NCBI RefSeq assembly: GCF_003001675.1
Contig: NZ_PVYW01000004.1
Coordinates: forward strand, 338,835-402,834
From: Cohnella sp. SGD-V74
Lineage (GTDB): Bacteria; Bacillota; Bacilli; Paenibacillales; Paenibacillaceae
DNA length: 64,000 nt
Direction: 5' to 3'
The notes under the pieces were generated by a model. It had not been told where the DNA came from. It did not search any database and was given only the letters and a program-made list of their open reading frames with translations. Each line of letters opens with the position of its first letter. Position 1 is the stretch's first letter. Shown piece by piece: positions 1 through 9,245 of the stretch. A program made the position numbers and the translations under genes.

Positions 1-2
1 TT

Positions 3-1736
3 CGGGAGATGGAGACGGGCGGGTTTACGGTGGAGGAGATCGACGCGGTGACCGGTCCCGCCCTGGGTCGGCCGAAAAGCGCGACGTTCCGCACGCTGGA
101 CCTCGTCGGCATCGACACGTTCGTGCATGTGGCGGACAACGTATACGACAATGTTCCGGACGAAGCGGAGAAGGAGGCTTTCATCGCTCCGGAGGCATTA
201 AAGCGTTTGGTAGAGAGAGGCTGGCTCGGCGAGAAGTCCGGGCAAGGCTTCTATCGCAAGACGAAAGGGCCGGACGGTCGAAGCGAGATCGCCTCGCTCG
301 ATCTGGCCGCGATGACCTATTCGCCTCAGAAGAAGGTGACTTCAGGTTCGCTGGAGGCCGCCAAGCTGGCCAAAGGCGCGAGGGAGAAGGTCAAGGCGCT
401 GCTGGCCGGAGGCGACCGCTACTCCGAGTTGGCCTGGAGCCTGCTCAAGCAGGTGCTCGTCTATTCCGCGGAGAAAGTCGGCGAAATCGCGGACACGATC
501 GAAGAAATCGACAATGCGATGAAATGGGGCTTTAACTGGGAGCTCGGACCGTTCGAGACTTGGGACGCGATCGGGCTCGCCAGTTCGGCGGAGCGGATGG
601 AACGGGAAGGGACGTCGGTTCCGCAATGGGTGAAAGCTTGGATTTCTCAGGGGAACGAGACGTTTTATCGCAAGGAGAATAGCTCGCTGTTCTACGTTCA
701 TGAAGGGAAGTATCGGATGGCGGCAGAGCGGCCGGAAGTCGTGTCTCTGCGCAGGCTGAAGGAGCGCGGGCATACGATCCGGGGCAACGGTGGAGCCAGC
801 CTGATCGACCTGGGCGACGGCGTGGCGTGCCTGGAGTTCCATTCCCCGAACAACGCGATCGGCGGCGACATTCTGGGTATGATCGCGCAGAGCGTCGAAG
901 AGGTGCGGCGTAATTACGAGGGACTGGTCATCGCGAACCAGGGCCGCAACTTCTGCGTCGGGGCCAATCTGATGCTGCTGCTCATGGAAGCGCAGGAAGA
1001 GGAATGGGACGAAGTGGACAATATCATCCGCTTGTTCCAGAACGCCATGTACGCGGTGAAAAAACTGGAGAAACCGGTCGTGGCCGCGCCCCACCGGATG
1101 ACGCTGGGCGGCGGCGTCGAGGCGTGTATGCCCGCGGATCAGGTCATTGCCTCCGCTGAGACGTATTACGGGCTTGTCGAGACCGGAGTGGGGTTGATTC
1201 CGGCGGGCGGCGGCTGCAAGGAGTTCGCGCTGCGGATCAGCAAGAGCGCCGGACTTCCGGAAGTTGACTTGCAGCCTTATCTGAACCGGGCGTTCGAGAC
1301 GATCGGTATGGCCAAAGTATCTTCGAGCGGGCACGATGCCAAGCGTCTTGGCTACTTGCGCGAGACGGACCGCGTGCTGGCGAATCAGGACCATCTCATC
1401 TATGAAGCGAAGCAAGCCGTGCTGCGGATGGCGCGGGCGGGCTACGAGCCGATCGCGCCGGAACGGATTCGCGTCGCCGGCTCGGAAGGCAAGGCGGTGC
1501 TGCAGCTCGGAGCGATCGGCATGAGGGAGAGCGGGTATATCAGCGACCACGATTTGAAGATCGCCAAGAAGCTGGCGCATGTGCTGGCCGGCGGCGACGT
1601 TCCGGCGGGTACGCTCGTGACGGAACAGTACCTGCTGGATCTGGAGCGGGAGGCGTTCCTCAGCCTATGCGGCGAGCCGAAAACGCAGCAGCGGATGCAG
1701 TACATGCTGACCAAGGGCAAGCCGCTTCGCAACTAA
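3..1736 (+). CDS. fadN: 3-hydroxyacyl-CoA dehydrogenase/enoyl-CoA hydratase, 5' partial
   Basis: This is the C-terminal part of the bifunctional beta-oxidation enzyme that hydrates enoyl-CoA and oxidises 3-hydroxyacyl-CoA in the cytoplasm. The reading frame is open to the left window edge, so the start lies outside. About 578 residues are visible of roughly 790-800 usual for the family; the missing part is the NAD-binding Rossmann domain. Visible are the 3-hydroxyacyl-CoA dehydrogenase C-terminal segments (TVEEIDAVTGPALGRPKSA near the edge and EIDNAMKWGFNWELGPFE near residue 170) and then a crotonase fold (GRNFCVGANL and TLGGGVEACMPAD). Gene order fadN-fadA-fadE matches the Bacillus subtilis yusLKJ cluster. 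The next gene starts 24 bases after the stop, so they are co-transcribed. Confidence 0.95.
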   Translation, partial: REMETGGFTVEEIDAVTGPALGRPKSATFRTLDLVGIDTFVHVADNVYDNVPDEAEKEAFIAPEALKRLVERGWLGEKSGQGFYRKTKGPDGRSEIASLDLAAMTYSPQKKVTSGSLEAAKLAKGAREKVKALLAGGDRYSELAWSLLKQVLVYSAEKVGEIADTIEEIDNAMKWGFNWELGPFETWDAIGLASSAERMEREGTSVPQWVKAWISQGNETFYRKENSSLFYVHEGKYRMAAERPEVVSLRRLKERGHTIRGNGGASLIDLGDGVACLEFHSPNNAIGGDILGMIAQSVEEVRRNYEGLVIANQGRNFCVGANLMLLLMEAQEEEWDEVDNIIRLFQNAMYAVKKLEKPVVAAPHRMTLGGGVEACMPADQVIASAETYYGLVETGVGLIPAGGGCKEFALRISKSAGLPEVDLQPYLNRAFETIGMAKVSSSGHDAKRLGYLRETDRVLANQDHLIYEAKQAVLRMARAGYEPIAPERIRVAGSEGKAVLQLGAIGMRESGYISDHDLKIAKKLAHVLAGGDVPAGTLVTEQYLLDLEREAFLSLCGEPKTQQRMQYMLTKGKPLRN

Positions 1737-1760
1737 CTTTGCAGGGGAGTGAATTGGGCG

Positions 1761-2945
1761 ATGAGAGAGGCTGTAATCGTGTCCGTCGCGCGCACCGCGG
1801 TGGGCAAGGCGAAGAAGGGCAGTCTGGCGCAGACGCGCGCCGACGACTTGGGCAAGGCGGTGCTGGAGGCGGTCGTGGACCGGGTTCCCGGCTTGCGGAA
1901 GGCAGACATCGAGGACGTCATCATCGGCTGCGCGATGCCGGAGGGCGAGCAGGGGCTGAACTTCGCGCGCATCATGTCGCTGTACGCGGGTTTTCCGAGC
2001 GAGGTACCCGCGCTGACGATCAACCGCTTCTGCTCCTCCGGCCTGCAGGCAATCGCGTTCGCCGCCGAACGGATCATGCTCAGCCACGCCGACGCGATCG
2101 TCGCCGGAGGAGTCGAAAGCATGAGCCATGTGCCGATGACCGGCTTCAAAATCTCTCCGAATCCTCGCATCGTCGAGGAAATGCCGCAGGTGTACATCGG
2201 CATGGGGCATACGGCGGAGAACGTCGCCGCGCGGTTCAGTGTGTCGCGGGAGGACCAGGACGCGTTCGCAGCGAGGTCGCATGCGAAGGCGGCGAAGGCG
2301 ATCGCGGAGGGCAGGTTCAAGGATGAAATCGTGCCGGTGACGGTCGAGCGGAGAAGCTTGGACGACAAGGGTAAGCTGCGGACGGAGCGGCTGATATTCG
2401 ATACGGACGAAGGAGTTCGCGCCGATACGAACGTGGAGACGCTGGGCAAGCTGAAGCCGTCGTTTAAGCTTGGCGGCACGGTGACGGCGGGCAATGCTTC
2501 GCAGATGAGCGACGGGGCGGCGGCAGCCGTCGTGATGAGCCGGGAGCGGGCGGATGCGCTCGGCTTGAAGCCGCTTGCGACGTTTCGCTCGTTCGCGCTG
2601 GCCGGCGTAGATCCCGACATTATGGGCGTCGGCCCGGTCAGGGCGATCCCGAAGGCGCTAAAGATGGCCGGCATCTCGCTGGACGACGTCAAGCTGTTCG
2701 AAATCAACGAAGCGTTCGCCTCCCAATGCGTGCACATTATTCGCGAACTGGGCATCGACGAGGAGAAGGTGAACGTGAACGGCGGCGCAATCGCGCTCGG
2801 TCATCCTCTAGGCTGCACGGGCACGAAGCTGACGGCGACGCTGCTCCATGAGCTGCGCCGACGGGGCGGCGGCTACGGCGTCGTCTCGATGTGCATCGGC
2901 GGAGGCATGGGCGCGGCGGGCGTGTTCGAGGTGTGTACCGATTAG
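1761..2945 (+). CDS. fadA: Acetyl-CoA C-acyltransferase (3-ketoacyl-CoA thiolase)
   Basis: This is the thiolase of the last beta-oxidation step, cleaving 3-ketoacyl-CoA with CoA to acetyl-CoA and a shortened acyl-CoA. The 394-residue product has the usual thiolase length. The nucleophile C91 lies in NRFCSSG, the catalytic H348 in GHPLGCTG, and C378 in the MCIGGG loop. An in-frame GTG at 1749 is also possible, but the Shine-Dalgarno GGGGAGTG at 1744-1751 sits at proper distance only from the ATG at 1761, which is preferred. It follows fadN directly and completes the trifunctional set with the downstream acyl-CoA dehydrogenase. Confidence 0.95.
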   Translation: MREAVIVSVARTAVGKAKKGSLAQTRADDLGKAVLEAVVDRVPGLRKADIEDVIIGCAMPEGEQGLNFARIMSLYAGFPSEVPALTINRFCSSGLQAIAFAAERIMLSHADAIVAGGVESMSHVPMTGFKISPNPRIVEEMPQVYIGMGHTAENVAARFSVSREDQDAFAARSHAKAAKAIAEGRFKDEIVPVTVERRSLDDKGKLRTERLIFDTDEGVRADTNVETLGKLKPSFKLGGTVTAGNASQMSDGAAAAVVMSRERADALGLKPLATFRSFALAGVDPDIMGVGPVRAIPKALKMAGISLDDVKLFEINEAFASQCVHIIRELGIDEEKVNVNGGAIALGHPLGCTGTKLTATLLHELRRRGGGYGVVSMCIGGGMGAAGVFEVCTD

Positions 2946-3014
2946 GCGGTAGTTGGGCTGACGAGCGATAGCGGAAGGACTGCCCTCCTCTCGCGGACTC
3001 GGGCTCCTGACTTT

Positions 3015-3182
3015 GCGAAGGCCAAAAAAGTGCCTCCGCGCTATGGTCTCGGCATTGCGAAGGCCAAAAAGGTGCCTTGAAGGTGGGGAGACGGGAGCGA
3101 GAGTAGAGTGCGAAGGCCAAAAAGGTGCCTCGGAGCACCTTGGAGCAGCGGCCCCGACTACGCGAAGGCCAAAAAAGTGCCT
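3015..3182. repeat. Four-copy direct repeat array between fadA and fadE
   Basis: Four near-identical 21-bp units with core GAAGGCCAAAAARGTGCCT lie at 3015-3035, 3057-3077, 3110-3130 and 3162-3182. R is A in copies 1 and 4 and G in copies 2 and 3. Start-to-start distances are 42, 53 and 52 bp. Within each unit AGGC and GCCT form a short inverted repeat around the A-tract. The array fills most of the 320-bp gap between fadA and the fadE ribosome binding site, and no convincing gene lies in the gap. It could be a tandem regulator-binding site or a dispersed intergenic repeat; the sequence alone does not decide. Confidence 0.85.
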
Positions 3183-3265
3183 CCGAGCTACCGAGCTCGC
3201 TGAACGAGGGAGCCCAGCCACGAGATACGCACGTTCAGAACATCTTCAAAAGGAGCGATAAAGCG

Positions 3266-5035
3266 ATGGGCAAAGTGATAGGCGGGAGCTTCATCATCGA
3301 GGATATCGAAGCGGACCGCATTGTGACGCCGGAGGACTTCACCGAGGAGCATCGGATGATCGCGCAGACGACAGAGGATTTCGTCACGGCGGAGATTGCG
3401 CCCCATGATGAAGCGATCGAGAAGCTGAACTATGAGCTGACCGTCGCGAAGCTGCGGCAGGCGGGAGAGACCGGCCTGCTCGGCGCGGACGTGCCCGAAG
3501 CCTATGGCGGACTGGGCCTGGACAAAGTCGGCACGACGCTGATCGGCGAGCGCTTCGCCAAGGCCGCCTCCTTCGCGCTGTCCGCCGGAGCGCATGTCGG
3601 CATCGGTACGCTGCCGATCGTCTACTTCGGCACCGAGGCGCAGAAGCGCAAGTATTTGCCGGAGCTGGCCTCGGGCGAGAAGCTGGCCGCTTACTGCCTG
3701 ACGGAGCCGTCCTCCGGCTCGGACGCGCAAGGCGCGAAGACGACGGCGACGCCGACGGAGGACGGCCAATTTTACGTGCTGAACGGCACGAAGCAGTTCA
3801 TTACGAACGCGGGCTTCGCCGACATTTTCATCGTGTACGCCAAGGTGAACGGCACTGACTTCAGCACGTTTATCGTCGAGCGGACGATGCCGGGCGTCAG
3901 CATCGGTCCGGAGGAGAAGAAGATGGGCATCAAGGGTTCTTCCACCTGTCCGCTCATCCTGGAGGACGTCAAGGTGCCGGTCGAAAATCTGCTGTGGGAA
4001 GCCGGCAAAGGCCATCTGATCGCCTTCAACATTTTGAATATCGGCCGTTTCAAGCTGGCCGCGGGCGCGCTCGGCACCGCCAAGGAAGCGATTGGGCTGT
4101 CCGCCAAGTACGCCAACGAGCGCGTGCAGTTCGGCCGCCCGATCTCCTCATTCCCGCTGATCGGCAAGAAGCTGGCGGAGATGAACATTCGCTCTTATGC
4201 GCTGGAGAGCATGGTGTATCGCACGGCCGGGCTGTTCGACGAGGGGCTGGCCGAGGTCGATCACGGCGCGGACAATGTCGGGTTCCAGGCGGCCAAGGCG
4301 ATCGCGGAATACCAGCTCGAATGCTCGATCAACAAAGTGTTCGGCTCGGAAGCGCTCGATTTCGTCGCCGACGAGGGCGTGCAGATTCATGGGGGCTACG
4401 GCTACATCCAGGAGTATCGCATTGAGCGAATTTACCGGGATTCGCGCATTAACCGCATTTTCGAAGGGACGAACGAGATCAATCGGCTGCTTATTCCCGG
4501 AGCGCTGATCAAACGAGCTATGAAAGGCGAGCTGCCGCTGATGCAGAAGGCGATGGCGCTCCAGGCCGAGCTGATGGCGCCGATGCCGAGTCGGGAATTC
4601 GAGGGAACGCTGGAGCAGGAGACGCATTTGCTGGCCATGGCCAAAAAGATATTTCTGATGGTCGGAGCTCAGGCGGTGCAGAAGTATCAGACGAAGCTGG
4701 ACCGGGAGCAGGAGGTGCTCAGCCATCTGGGCGATATGCTGATCTCCGTGTTCGCGATGGAGAGCGCGCTGCTGCGCACCCGCAAGCTGCTCGGCCGAAG
4801 CGGCGAGGCGAAAGCGGCGAATGCGATCGACATGACGACCGTCTTCGTCCATGAGGAGTTCGGCAAAGTCGAGGAACGAGCGCGGGAGGCGCTGGCTGCG
4901 ATGGAGTCGGGAGACATGCTGCGAACGCAGCTGTCCATTCTGAAGAAACTCGGACGCCGAGCCGCGGTCGATACGATCGGGCTGAAGCGGAGGATCGCGG
5001 CCAAAGTGATCGAAGCGGAAAAGTACGTCGTGTGA
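3266..5035 (+). CDS. fadE: Acyl-CoA dehydrogenase, YusJ/FadE type
   Basis: This FAD enzyme introduces the first double bond in beta-oxidation. The product is 589 residues, longer than the ~380 of short-chain enzymes, because it carries the roughly 200-residue C-terminal extension typical of YusJ and very-long-chain dehydrogenases. The core includes the substrate/flavin motif YCLTEPSSGSDA and the catalytic-region motif IFEGTNEINRLL. The open frame extends upstream to 3125 through the repeat array, but AAAAGGAG at 3248-3255 fixes the start at the ATG at 3266. It is probably co-transcribed with fadA and overlaps the long alternative frame of the ligase that follows. Confidence 0.94.
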   Translation: MGKVIGGSFIIEDIEADRIVTPEDFTEEHRMIAQTTEDFVTAEIAPHDEAIEKLNYELTVAKLRQAGETGLLGADVPEAYGGLGLDKVGTTLIGERFAKAASFALSAGAHVGIGTLPIVYFGTEAQKRKYLPELASGEKLAAYCLTEPSSGSDAQGAKTTATPTEDGQFYVLNGTKQFITNAGFADIFIVYAKVNGTDFSTFIVERTMPGVSIGPEEKKMGIKGSSTCPLILEDVKVPVENLLWEAGKGHLIAFNILNIGRFKLAAGALGTAKEAIGLSAKYANERVQFGRPISSFPLIGKKLAEMNIRSYALESMVYRTAGLFDEGLAEVDHGADNVGFQAAKAIAEYQLECSINKVFGSEALDFVADEGVQIHGGYGYIQEYRIERIYRDSRINRIFEGTNEINRLLIPGALIKRAMKGELPLMQKAMALQAELMAPMPSREFEGTLEQETHLLAMAKKIFLMVGAQAVQKYQTKLDREQEVLSHLGDMLISVFAMESALLRTRKLLGRSGEAKAANAIDMTTVFVHEEFGKVEERAREALAAMESGDMLRTQLSILKKLGRRAAVDTIGLKRRIAAKVIEAEKYVV

Positions 5036-5106
5036 AAAAGAGAGATTTCCTGCAAAGCAGCGCTGCAACCAGAGCAACTCACAAAAGTGAGAGCGAGGTG
5101 TCGGTT

Positions 5107-6786
5107 GTGTCCAATGCACCCTGGTTAAAGGAATATCCTGCCGAAGTTCCGCATTCGCACGAGTATCCGAAAAAGAATTTGGCCTGCTTTCTGATCGATT
5201 CCGCTTCGGCCTATCCCGACAATGTCGCCCTGGAGTTTCTGGGGAAAAAGGTGACGTACGGCTCGCTTCTGGAGCAGTCCCGCCGCTTCGCGAACGCCTT
5301 GCTTCGTCAGGGCGTCCGCAAGGGCGACCGCGTCGCCGTCATGCTGCCGAACTGCCCGCAGGCCGTCATCGCTTACTTCGGCATTCTGATGATCGGCGGA
5401 GTCGTCGTCATGACCAATCCGCTCTATATGCCCCGCGAGCTAGAGCATCAGCTTGCCGATTCGGGCGCTCGTATCATCGTTACGCTCGACCTGCTCTTGA
5501 ATCGCGTTCAGCAATCGACGGTTAAGCGTCCGCTGGAACGGATCGTCGTCACGTCGATCCAGGATTACTTGCCTTTTCCGAAGAACGCGCTGTACGTGCT
5601 GAAACAGAAAAAAGAAGGCAAGTTCGTCAAGGTGACGTACACCGAGCAGGTGCTGTCGTTCCGTGAGCTGATCAAGAGTTCCCCCGCCTATCCCGTCCTG
5701 GCGGACGTCGACGCGGAGGAGGATCTGGCGCTCGTCCAGTATACGGGAGGAACGACCGGACTGGCCAAGGGCGTCATGCTGACGCACTACAACCTGGTGG
5801 CGAACACGGTGCAGACCCGGCTGTGGTGTTACAAAACGGAGAACGCGAAGGAGCGGCTGCTCGCCGCGCTGCCTTTTTTCCACGTGTTCGGGCTGACCGT
5901 CCTGCTCAATCTGGGGGTGTATGCGGCGAATACGCTCGTGCTGCTGCCGCGCTTCGAGATCGATCAGGTGCTGAAGACGATTCACAAGAGGAAGCCGACG
6001 CAGTTTCCGGGCGCTCCGACGATGTACATCGCGATCGTTAACCATCCCAACGTGCGGAAGTACGACTTCTCCTCGATCAATTTCTGCATCAGCGGCGCCG
6101 CTTCTTTGCCCCTGCACGTGCAGGAACGTTTCGAGGAGATGACCGGCGGCAAGCTGATCGAAGGCTACGGGCTGACCGAGGCATCTCCGGTCACGCATGC
6201 GAACAACATTTGGGCGCGGCGGAAGAACGGCTCTATCGGTCTCCCTTTTCCGGATACCGAAGCTCGTTACGTCGATCCGGACACGTTCGAAGAGGTGCCG
6301 GTCGGGCAGATCGGGGAGCTGGCGATCCGCGGGCCGCAGGTAATGAAGGGGTACTGGAACCGGCCCGACGAGACGGCGAAGGTGCTGCAGGACGGCTGGC
6401 TGCTGACCGGAGATCTGGGCAGACAAGACGAGGAAGGCTACTGCTATATCGTCGACCGGCGCAAGGACGTCATTCTCGCGGGAGGCTACAACGTCTACCC
6501 TCGGGAAGTAGAGGAGGTTCTCTACGAGCACCCGGACGTGGAAGAGGCGAGCGTTGCGGGGGTGCCGGATCCCTACCGCGGAGAAACGGTGAAAGCTTTC
6601 GTCGTGCTTCGGCAGGGAGCGATGAGCGACAAGGAAGCGCTGGAACGGTGGTGCAGAGAGAAGCTGGCGGCATACAAAGCGCCGAAAATCATCGAGTTCC
6701 GCGAGACGCTGCCGAAGACGATGTCGGGCAAAGTGCTGCGGCGCAAGCTGCTTGAGGAGGAGCCGGACGACTCGGTCCGCAAGTAG
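5107..6786 (+). CDS. Long-chain fatty acid-CoA ligase
   Basis: An ANL-family AMP-forming ligase that activates fatty acids to acyl-CoA and feeds the fad enzymes upstream. The 559-residue product shows the ATP/AMP signature YTGGTTGLAKG, the GYGLTEASPV motif, the hinge region LTGDLG and a C-terminal lysine region ending PKTMSGKVLRRKL. The frame is open from a GTG at 5032 that overlaps the fadE stop, but GAGGTG at 5095-5100 lies 6 bases before the GTG at 5107, and the Bacillus LcfA-like N-terminus begins about there. It sits 71 bases after fadE, consistent with one operon. Confidence 0.92.
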   Translation: MSNAPWLKEYPAEVPHSHEYPKKNLACFLIDSASAYPDNVALEFLGKKVTYGSLLEQSRRFANALLRQGVRKGDRVAVMLPNCPQAVIAYFGILMIGGVVVMTNPLYMPRELEHQLADSGARIIVTLDLLLNRVQQSTVKRPLERIVVTSIQDYLPFPKNALYVLKQKKEGKFVKVTYTEQVLSFRELIKSSPAYPVLADVDAEEDLALVQYTGGTTGLAKGVMLTHYNLVANTVQTRLWCYKTENAKERLLAALPFFHVFGLTVLLNLGVYAANTLVLLPRFEIDQVLKTIHKRKPTQFPGAPTMYIAIVNHPNVRKYDFSSINFCISGAASLPLHVQERFEEMTGGKLIEGYGLTEASPVTHANNIWARRKNGSIGLPFPDTEARYVDPDTFEEVPVGQIGELAIRGPQVMKGYWNRPDETAKVLQDGWLLTGDLGRQDEEGYCYIVDRRKDVILAGGYNVYPREVEEVLYEHPDVEEASVAGVPDPYRGETVKAFVVLRQGAMSDKEALERWCREKLAAYKAPKIIEFRETLPKTMSGKVLRRKLLEEEPDDSVRK

Positions 6787-6884
6787 CTTAGACAAGACGA
6801 AGAGACTAGGCGGGCCCGAACTGCTCGCATCCTGGTGCAGACTGGGGCCGGGAAGTTGGAAGAAAGGGAGGAGGAGACGAACGG

Positions 6885-7307
6885 ATGGAGACGAACAAGG
6901 GAGTTGAGCTTCCTCCGCAGATGGAACAGTGGAAGGAGAAGGCGGAATCGACGTTCTGGGGCTGGGTCGGCTGCTCGTTCGAGCGGGTGGACGAACGGCG
7001 GATCGTAGTGTCGCTGGACGTGAAGCCGCATCATCTGAATTTGATCGGCATTCTGCACGGCGGGGTGCATGCGACGATGATCGATTCCGCGATGGGGCTT
7101 GCGGCGATGATTGCCCGCCCGAACGCCGGCGTCGTGACGACGCATCTGAACCTGAACTACGTCGCGCCCGTCGGAGCGGGCCGCGTCTACGTCGAAGCGG
7201 AGATCGCGCACATGACCCGCAAGACGGTGACGACGCAGGCGCGCGTCAGAACGGAGGACGGCGAGCTGCTGGCGTTCGGGACGGGAACGTTTCGCGTGCT
7301 CGATTAA
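6885..7307 (+). CDS. PaaI-type hotdog-fold thioesterase
   Basis: A 140-residue single hotdog domain of the PaaI/YbgC-like thioesterase group. The motif GILHGGVHATMIDSAMG carries the usual HGG turn and the acidic residue of the central helix; the strand HLNLNYVAPV follows. Such enzymes hydrolyse acyl-CoA. At the end of a beta-oxidation cluster this one may release CoA from stalled intermediates, but the true substrate is not visible. The start is supported by GGGAGGAGGA shortly upstream. A gap of 98 bases separates it from the ligase, and the operon ends in a hairpin directly after the stop. Confidence 0.85.
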   Translation: METNKGVELPPQMEQWKEKAESTFWGWVGCSFERVDERRIVVSLDVKPHHLNLIGILHGGVHATMIDSAMGLAAMIARPNAGVVTTHLNLNYVAPVGAGRVYVEAEIAHMTRKTVTTQARVRTEDGELLAFGTGTFRVLD

Positions 7308-7310
7308 CGG

Positions 7311-7345
7311 ACAACGGCCGCAGTCGAAGGGACTGCGGCCGTTGT
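7311..7345. terminator. Bidirectional hairpin between convergent genes
   Basis: A perfect 15-bp inverted repeat (arms 7311-7325 and 7331-7345, loop GAAGG) lies between the thioesterase and the convergent epimerase gene. There is no long T-run on either side, so efficiency is uncertain, but its position fits a shared terminator. Confidence 0.75.
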
Positions 7346-7361
7346 CTGCGATCGGCAGCGA

Positions 7362-8207
7362 TTATTGAAAGAGGCTCTTCAGAAACTTCAATCCGTTCAC
7401 CGCCAGAGCGTCCTGGGATTCGGCGAGCGGGCGCCACAGGGAGACGGCTCGCGCGATCTCCGTAATGTCGGTCGTGAACGATTCGATTACGACCGCGCCG
7501 TCGTAACCGATGTCCTTGAGCGCCAGGGAGATGCCGGGCCAGTCGAGATGGTCTTCTCCGGGAGTGCCGCGGTCGTTGGCGCAGGCATGGAAGGAGAAGA
7601 GCTTGTCACCGGCGCTTCGGATCGCGGCGGGGATGTCCTTCTCCTCGATGTTCATATGGAACGTATCCAGCAGCAGACCGACATTGTCCGCCCCGACCTG
7701 GGAGAGGAAGAGCAGGGCTTGTTCCGTCGTATTCAGGAAGTCCGTCTCGAACCGGTTAAGCGGTTCGATGGCCAGACGTATTCCTTTGCCGGCGGCATAC
7801 TCCGAGAGAGCTTGCATGTTGCGGACCGCCCAATCGGTTTGACGCCGCTTTTCTGCGGGAGTCGCGAGCCTGGTTTTGCCCACCGCAGAATACATTGGCC
7901 CTGATACGTAAGGGGAACCGATCGCTTCGGCCATATCGATCAGCGTTCGGACGTAGCTTATCCCGTTCTCCCGCACCTCTTCCTGTTCGGAGCTGATATC
8001 CCTGTCCGGTCCGAAAGCGCCGCAAATGGTGCATTGAATACCCGCCCGCGAAGCCGCTTGTTCGACGGCGCGGATGTCGACGAGACCGGGCTGCTCCACC
8101 GCCAATTCGTAGAGGTCGAAGCCGATGTCTTTGGCTTTCTGGAACTGGTCGAGCGTGTCGTTGCCGAATGGCGAAACCCAAATATAAGAGCTGGCTCCGA
8201 ACTTCAT
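7362..8207 (-). CDS. Ketose 3-epimerase-like TIM-barrel enzyme
   Basis: A 281-residue AP endonuclease 2-like TIM barrel resembling D-tagatose/D-psicose 3-epimerases. The four metal-binding positions of that family are visible: E148 (AIEPLNRFE), D181 (LDTFHMNIEE), H207 (FSFHACAN) and E242 (VIESF). The LDTFHMNIEE stretch is nearly diagnostic of the group. It is the last gene of a minus-strand operon with a ribose-type transporter, so it probably acts on the imported sugar or polyol. The exact substrate cannot be read from the sequence. The start ATG at 8207 lies 15 bases after the permease stop. Confidence 0.85.
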   Translation of the reverse strand: MKFGASSYIWVSPFGNDTLDQFQKAKDIGFDLYELAVEQPGLVDIRAVEQAASRAGIQCTICGAFGPDRDISSEQEEVRENGISYVRTLIDMAEAIGSPYVSGPMYSAVGKTRLATPAEKRRQTDWAVRNMQALSEYAAGKGIRLAIEPLNRFETDFLNTTEQALLFLSQVGADNVGLLLDTFHMNIEEKDIPAAIRSAGDKLFSFHACANDRGTPGEDHLDWPGISLALKDIGYDGAVVIESFTTDITEIARAVSLWRPLAESQDALAVNGLKFLKSLFQ

Positions 8208-8222
8208 GCGAATTGCTCCCCT

Positions 8223-9245
8223 CTATCTCGCAGCTTGTTTCTTCTGAAGCAGTACGGCAAGAATGACCAGAGTGCCCTTGATCGCGTTCACGAGGAATAC
8301 GTCGACTCCGGCGATATTCAGAATATTGCTGATGATGCCCAGCAGCAGCACGCCAAGAACGGCTCCGACGATCGATCCTCTTCCCCCGGTCATCGCCACT
8401 CCGCCTATGACAACCGCCGCGATGGCATTCAGTTCGTACCCTTGCCCCGAAGAAGTCGCGTTGATGCTGTTCAGCCGGGAAGTTTCGATAATGACGGCGA
8501 TCGCGACCATGATGCCCATCAGCATGAAGACAAGAATTTTAACCTTGTCGGTATTGATGCCGCTAAGGCGAGCGGCTTTCTCGTTGCTGCCTACGGCATA
8601 GACGTGGCGTCCGAAACGGGTATGCTTCGCAATATAGTAACATACCGCGGCAACCGCCGCAAAATAAACGATAGGGAGAGGAATGACGCCGAACAGCTCG
8701 GAATTCGAGATTTTCTGGAAGGCCGGGATGTCGCAGAAAAATCCGCCTCCCTTCATATAATACATGCTTACGGATCGATAGATGCTCATGAAGCCCAGCG
8801 TGACGATAAAGGAAGGCACTCTGCCTTTCGTCGTGATCCATCCGCACAAAACGCCGAAGAACGCGCTGCAAATCAAGGCGGTCAATATGCCGAGCGAGAT
8901 GGCCAGCCAGCCCAGTTCCGGACCGAGCTGGACTCCGAAGAAATTGGTGACGGCAATGGCGATGGCGCCAACCGCCACCAGAGCGGAGCCGATGCTGAGA
9001 TCGATATTCCCGGAAATGATCACGAAGGCCATTCCCAGCGCCAATATGCCCAGAATGGCATTGTTGCGAAGGATGTTGACGAAGTTCTGAGCGTCCAGAA
9101 ACGTATCTCCCAGAAATAAAGAAGCGACGGCGATAATCCCGAGCATGACCCATATGATGCTGTATTGCCCCCATAGATCCCGTGCCTGAAGCTTCCGCCA
9201 TACGCTCGCCGCATGGCTCTCGCCGACTTTAGGATTGACTTCCAT
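8223..9245 (-). CDS. Ribose-type (CUT2) ABC transporter permease
   Basis: A 340-residue multi-spanning membrane protein of the RbsC/BPD_transp_2 family. Hydrophobic segments run through the whole chain after a short cytoplasmic N-terminus, and GYELNAIAAVVIGG is the typical conserved loop of this family. An in-frame ATG nine bases upstream also exists, but AAAGGTGG lies at proper distance from the ATG at 9245, which overlaps the stop of the ATPase gene as TAATG. That overlap indicates translational coupling with the ATPase. It forms the membrane channel of the system. Confidence 0.92.
   Translation of the reverse strand: MEVNPKVGESHAASVWRKLQARDLWGQYSIIWVMLGIIAVASLFLGDTFLDAQNFVNILRNNAILGILALGMAFVIISGNIDLSIGSALVAVGAIAIAVTNFFGVQLGPELGWLAISLGILTALICSAFFGVLCGWITTKGRVPSFIVTLGFMSIYRSVSMYYMKGGGFFCDIPAFQKISNSELFGVIPLPIVYFAAVAAVCYYIAKHTRFGRHVYAVGSNEKAARLSGINTDKVKILVFMLMGIMVAIAVIIETSRLNSINATSSGQGYELNAIAAVVIGGVAMTGGRGSIVGAVLGVLLLGIISNILNIAGVDVFLVNAIKGTLVILAVLLQKKQAAR

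Noticed and set aside
342..1580. Long open frame on the minus strand opposite fadN (412 codons)
   Set aside because: It is a GC-driven shadow of fadN; the composition is Arg/His/Asp-rich and no motif or ribosome binding site is present. Other antisense frames, such as 53962-55974, were rejected for the same reason.
3015..3182. CRISPR array
   Set aside because: There are only four 21-bp units with 21-32 bp uneven spacers, one variable position, and no cas genes in the window.
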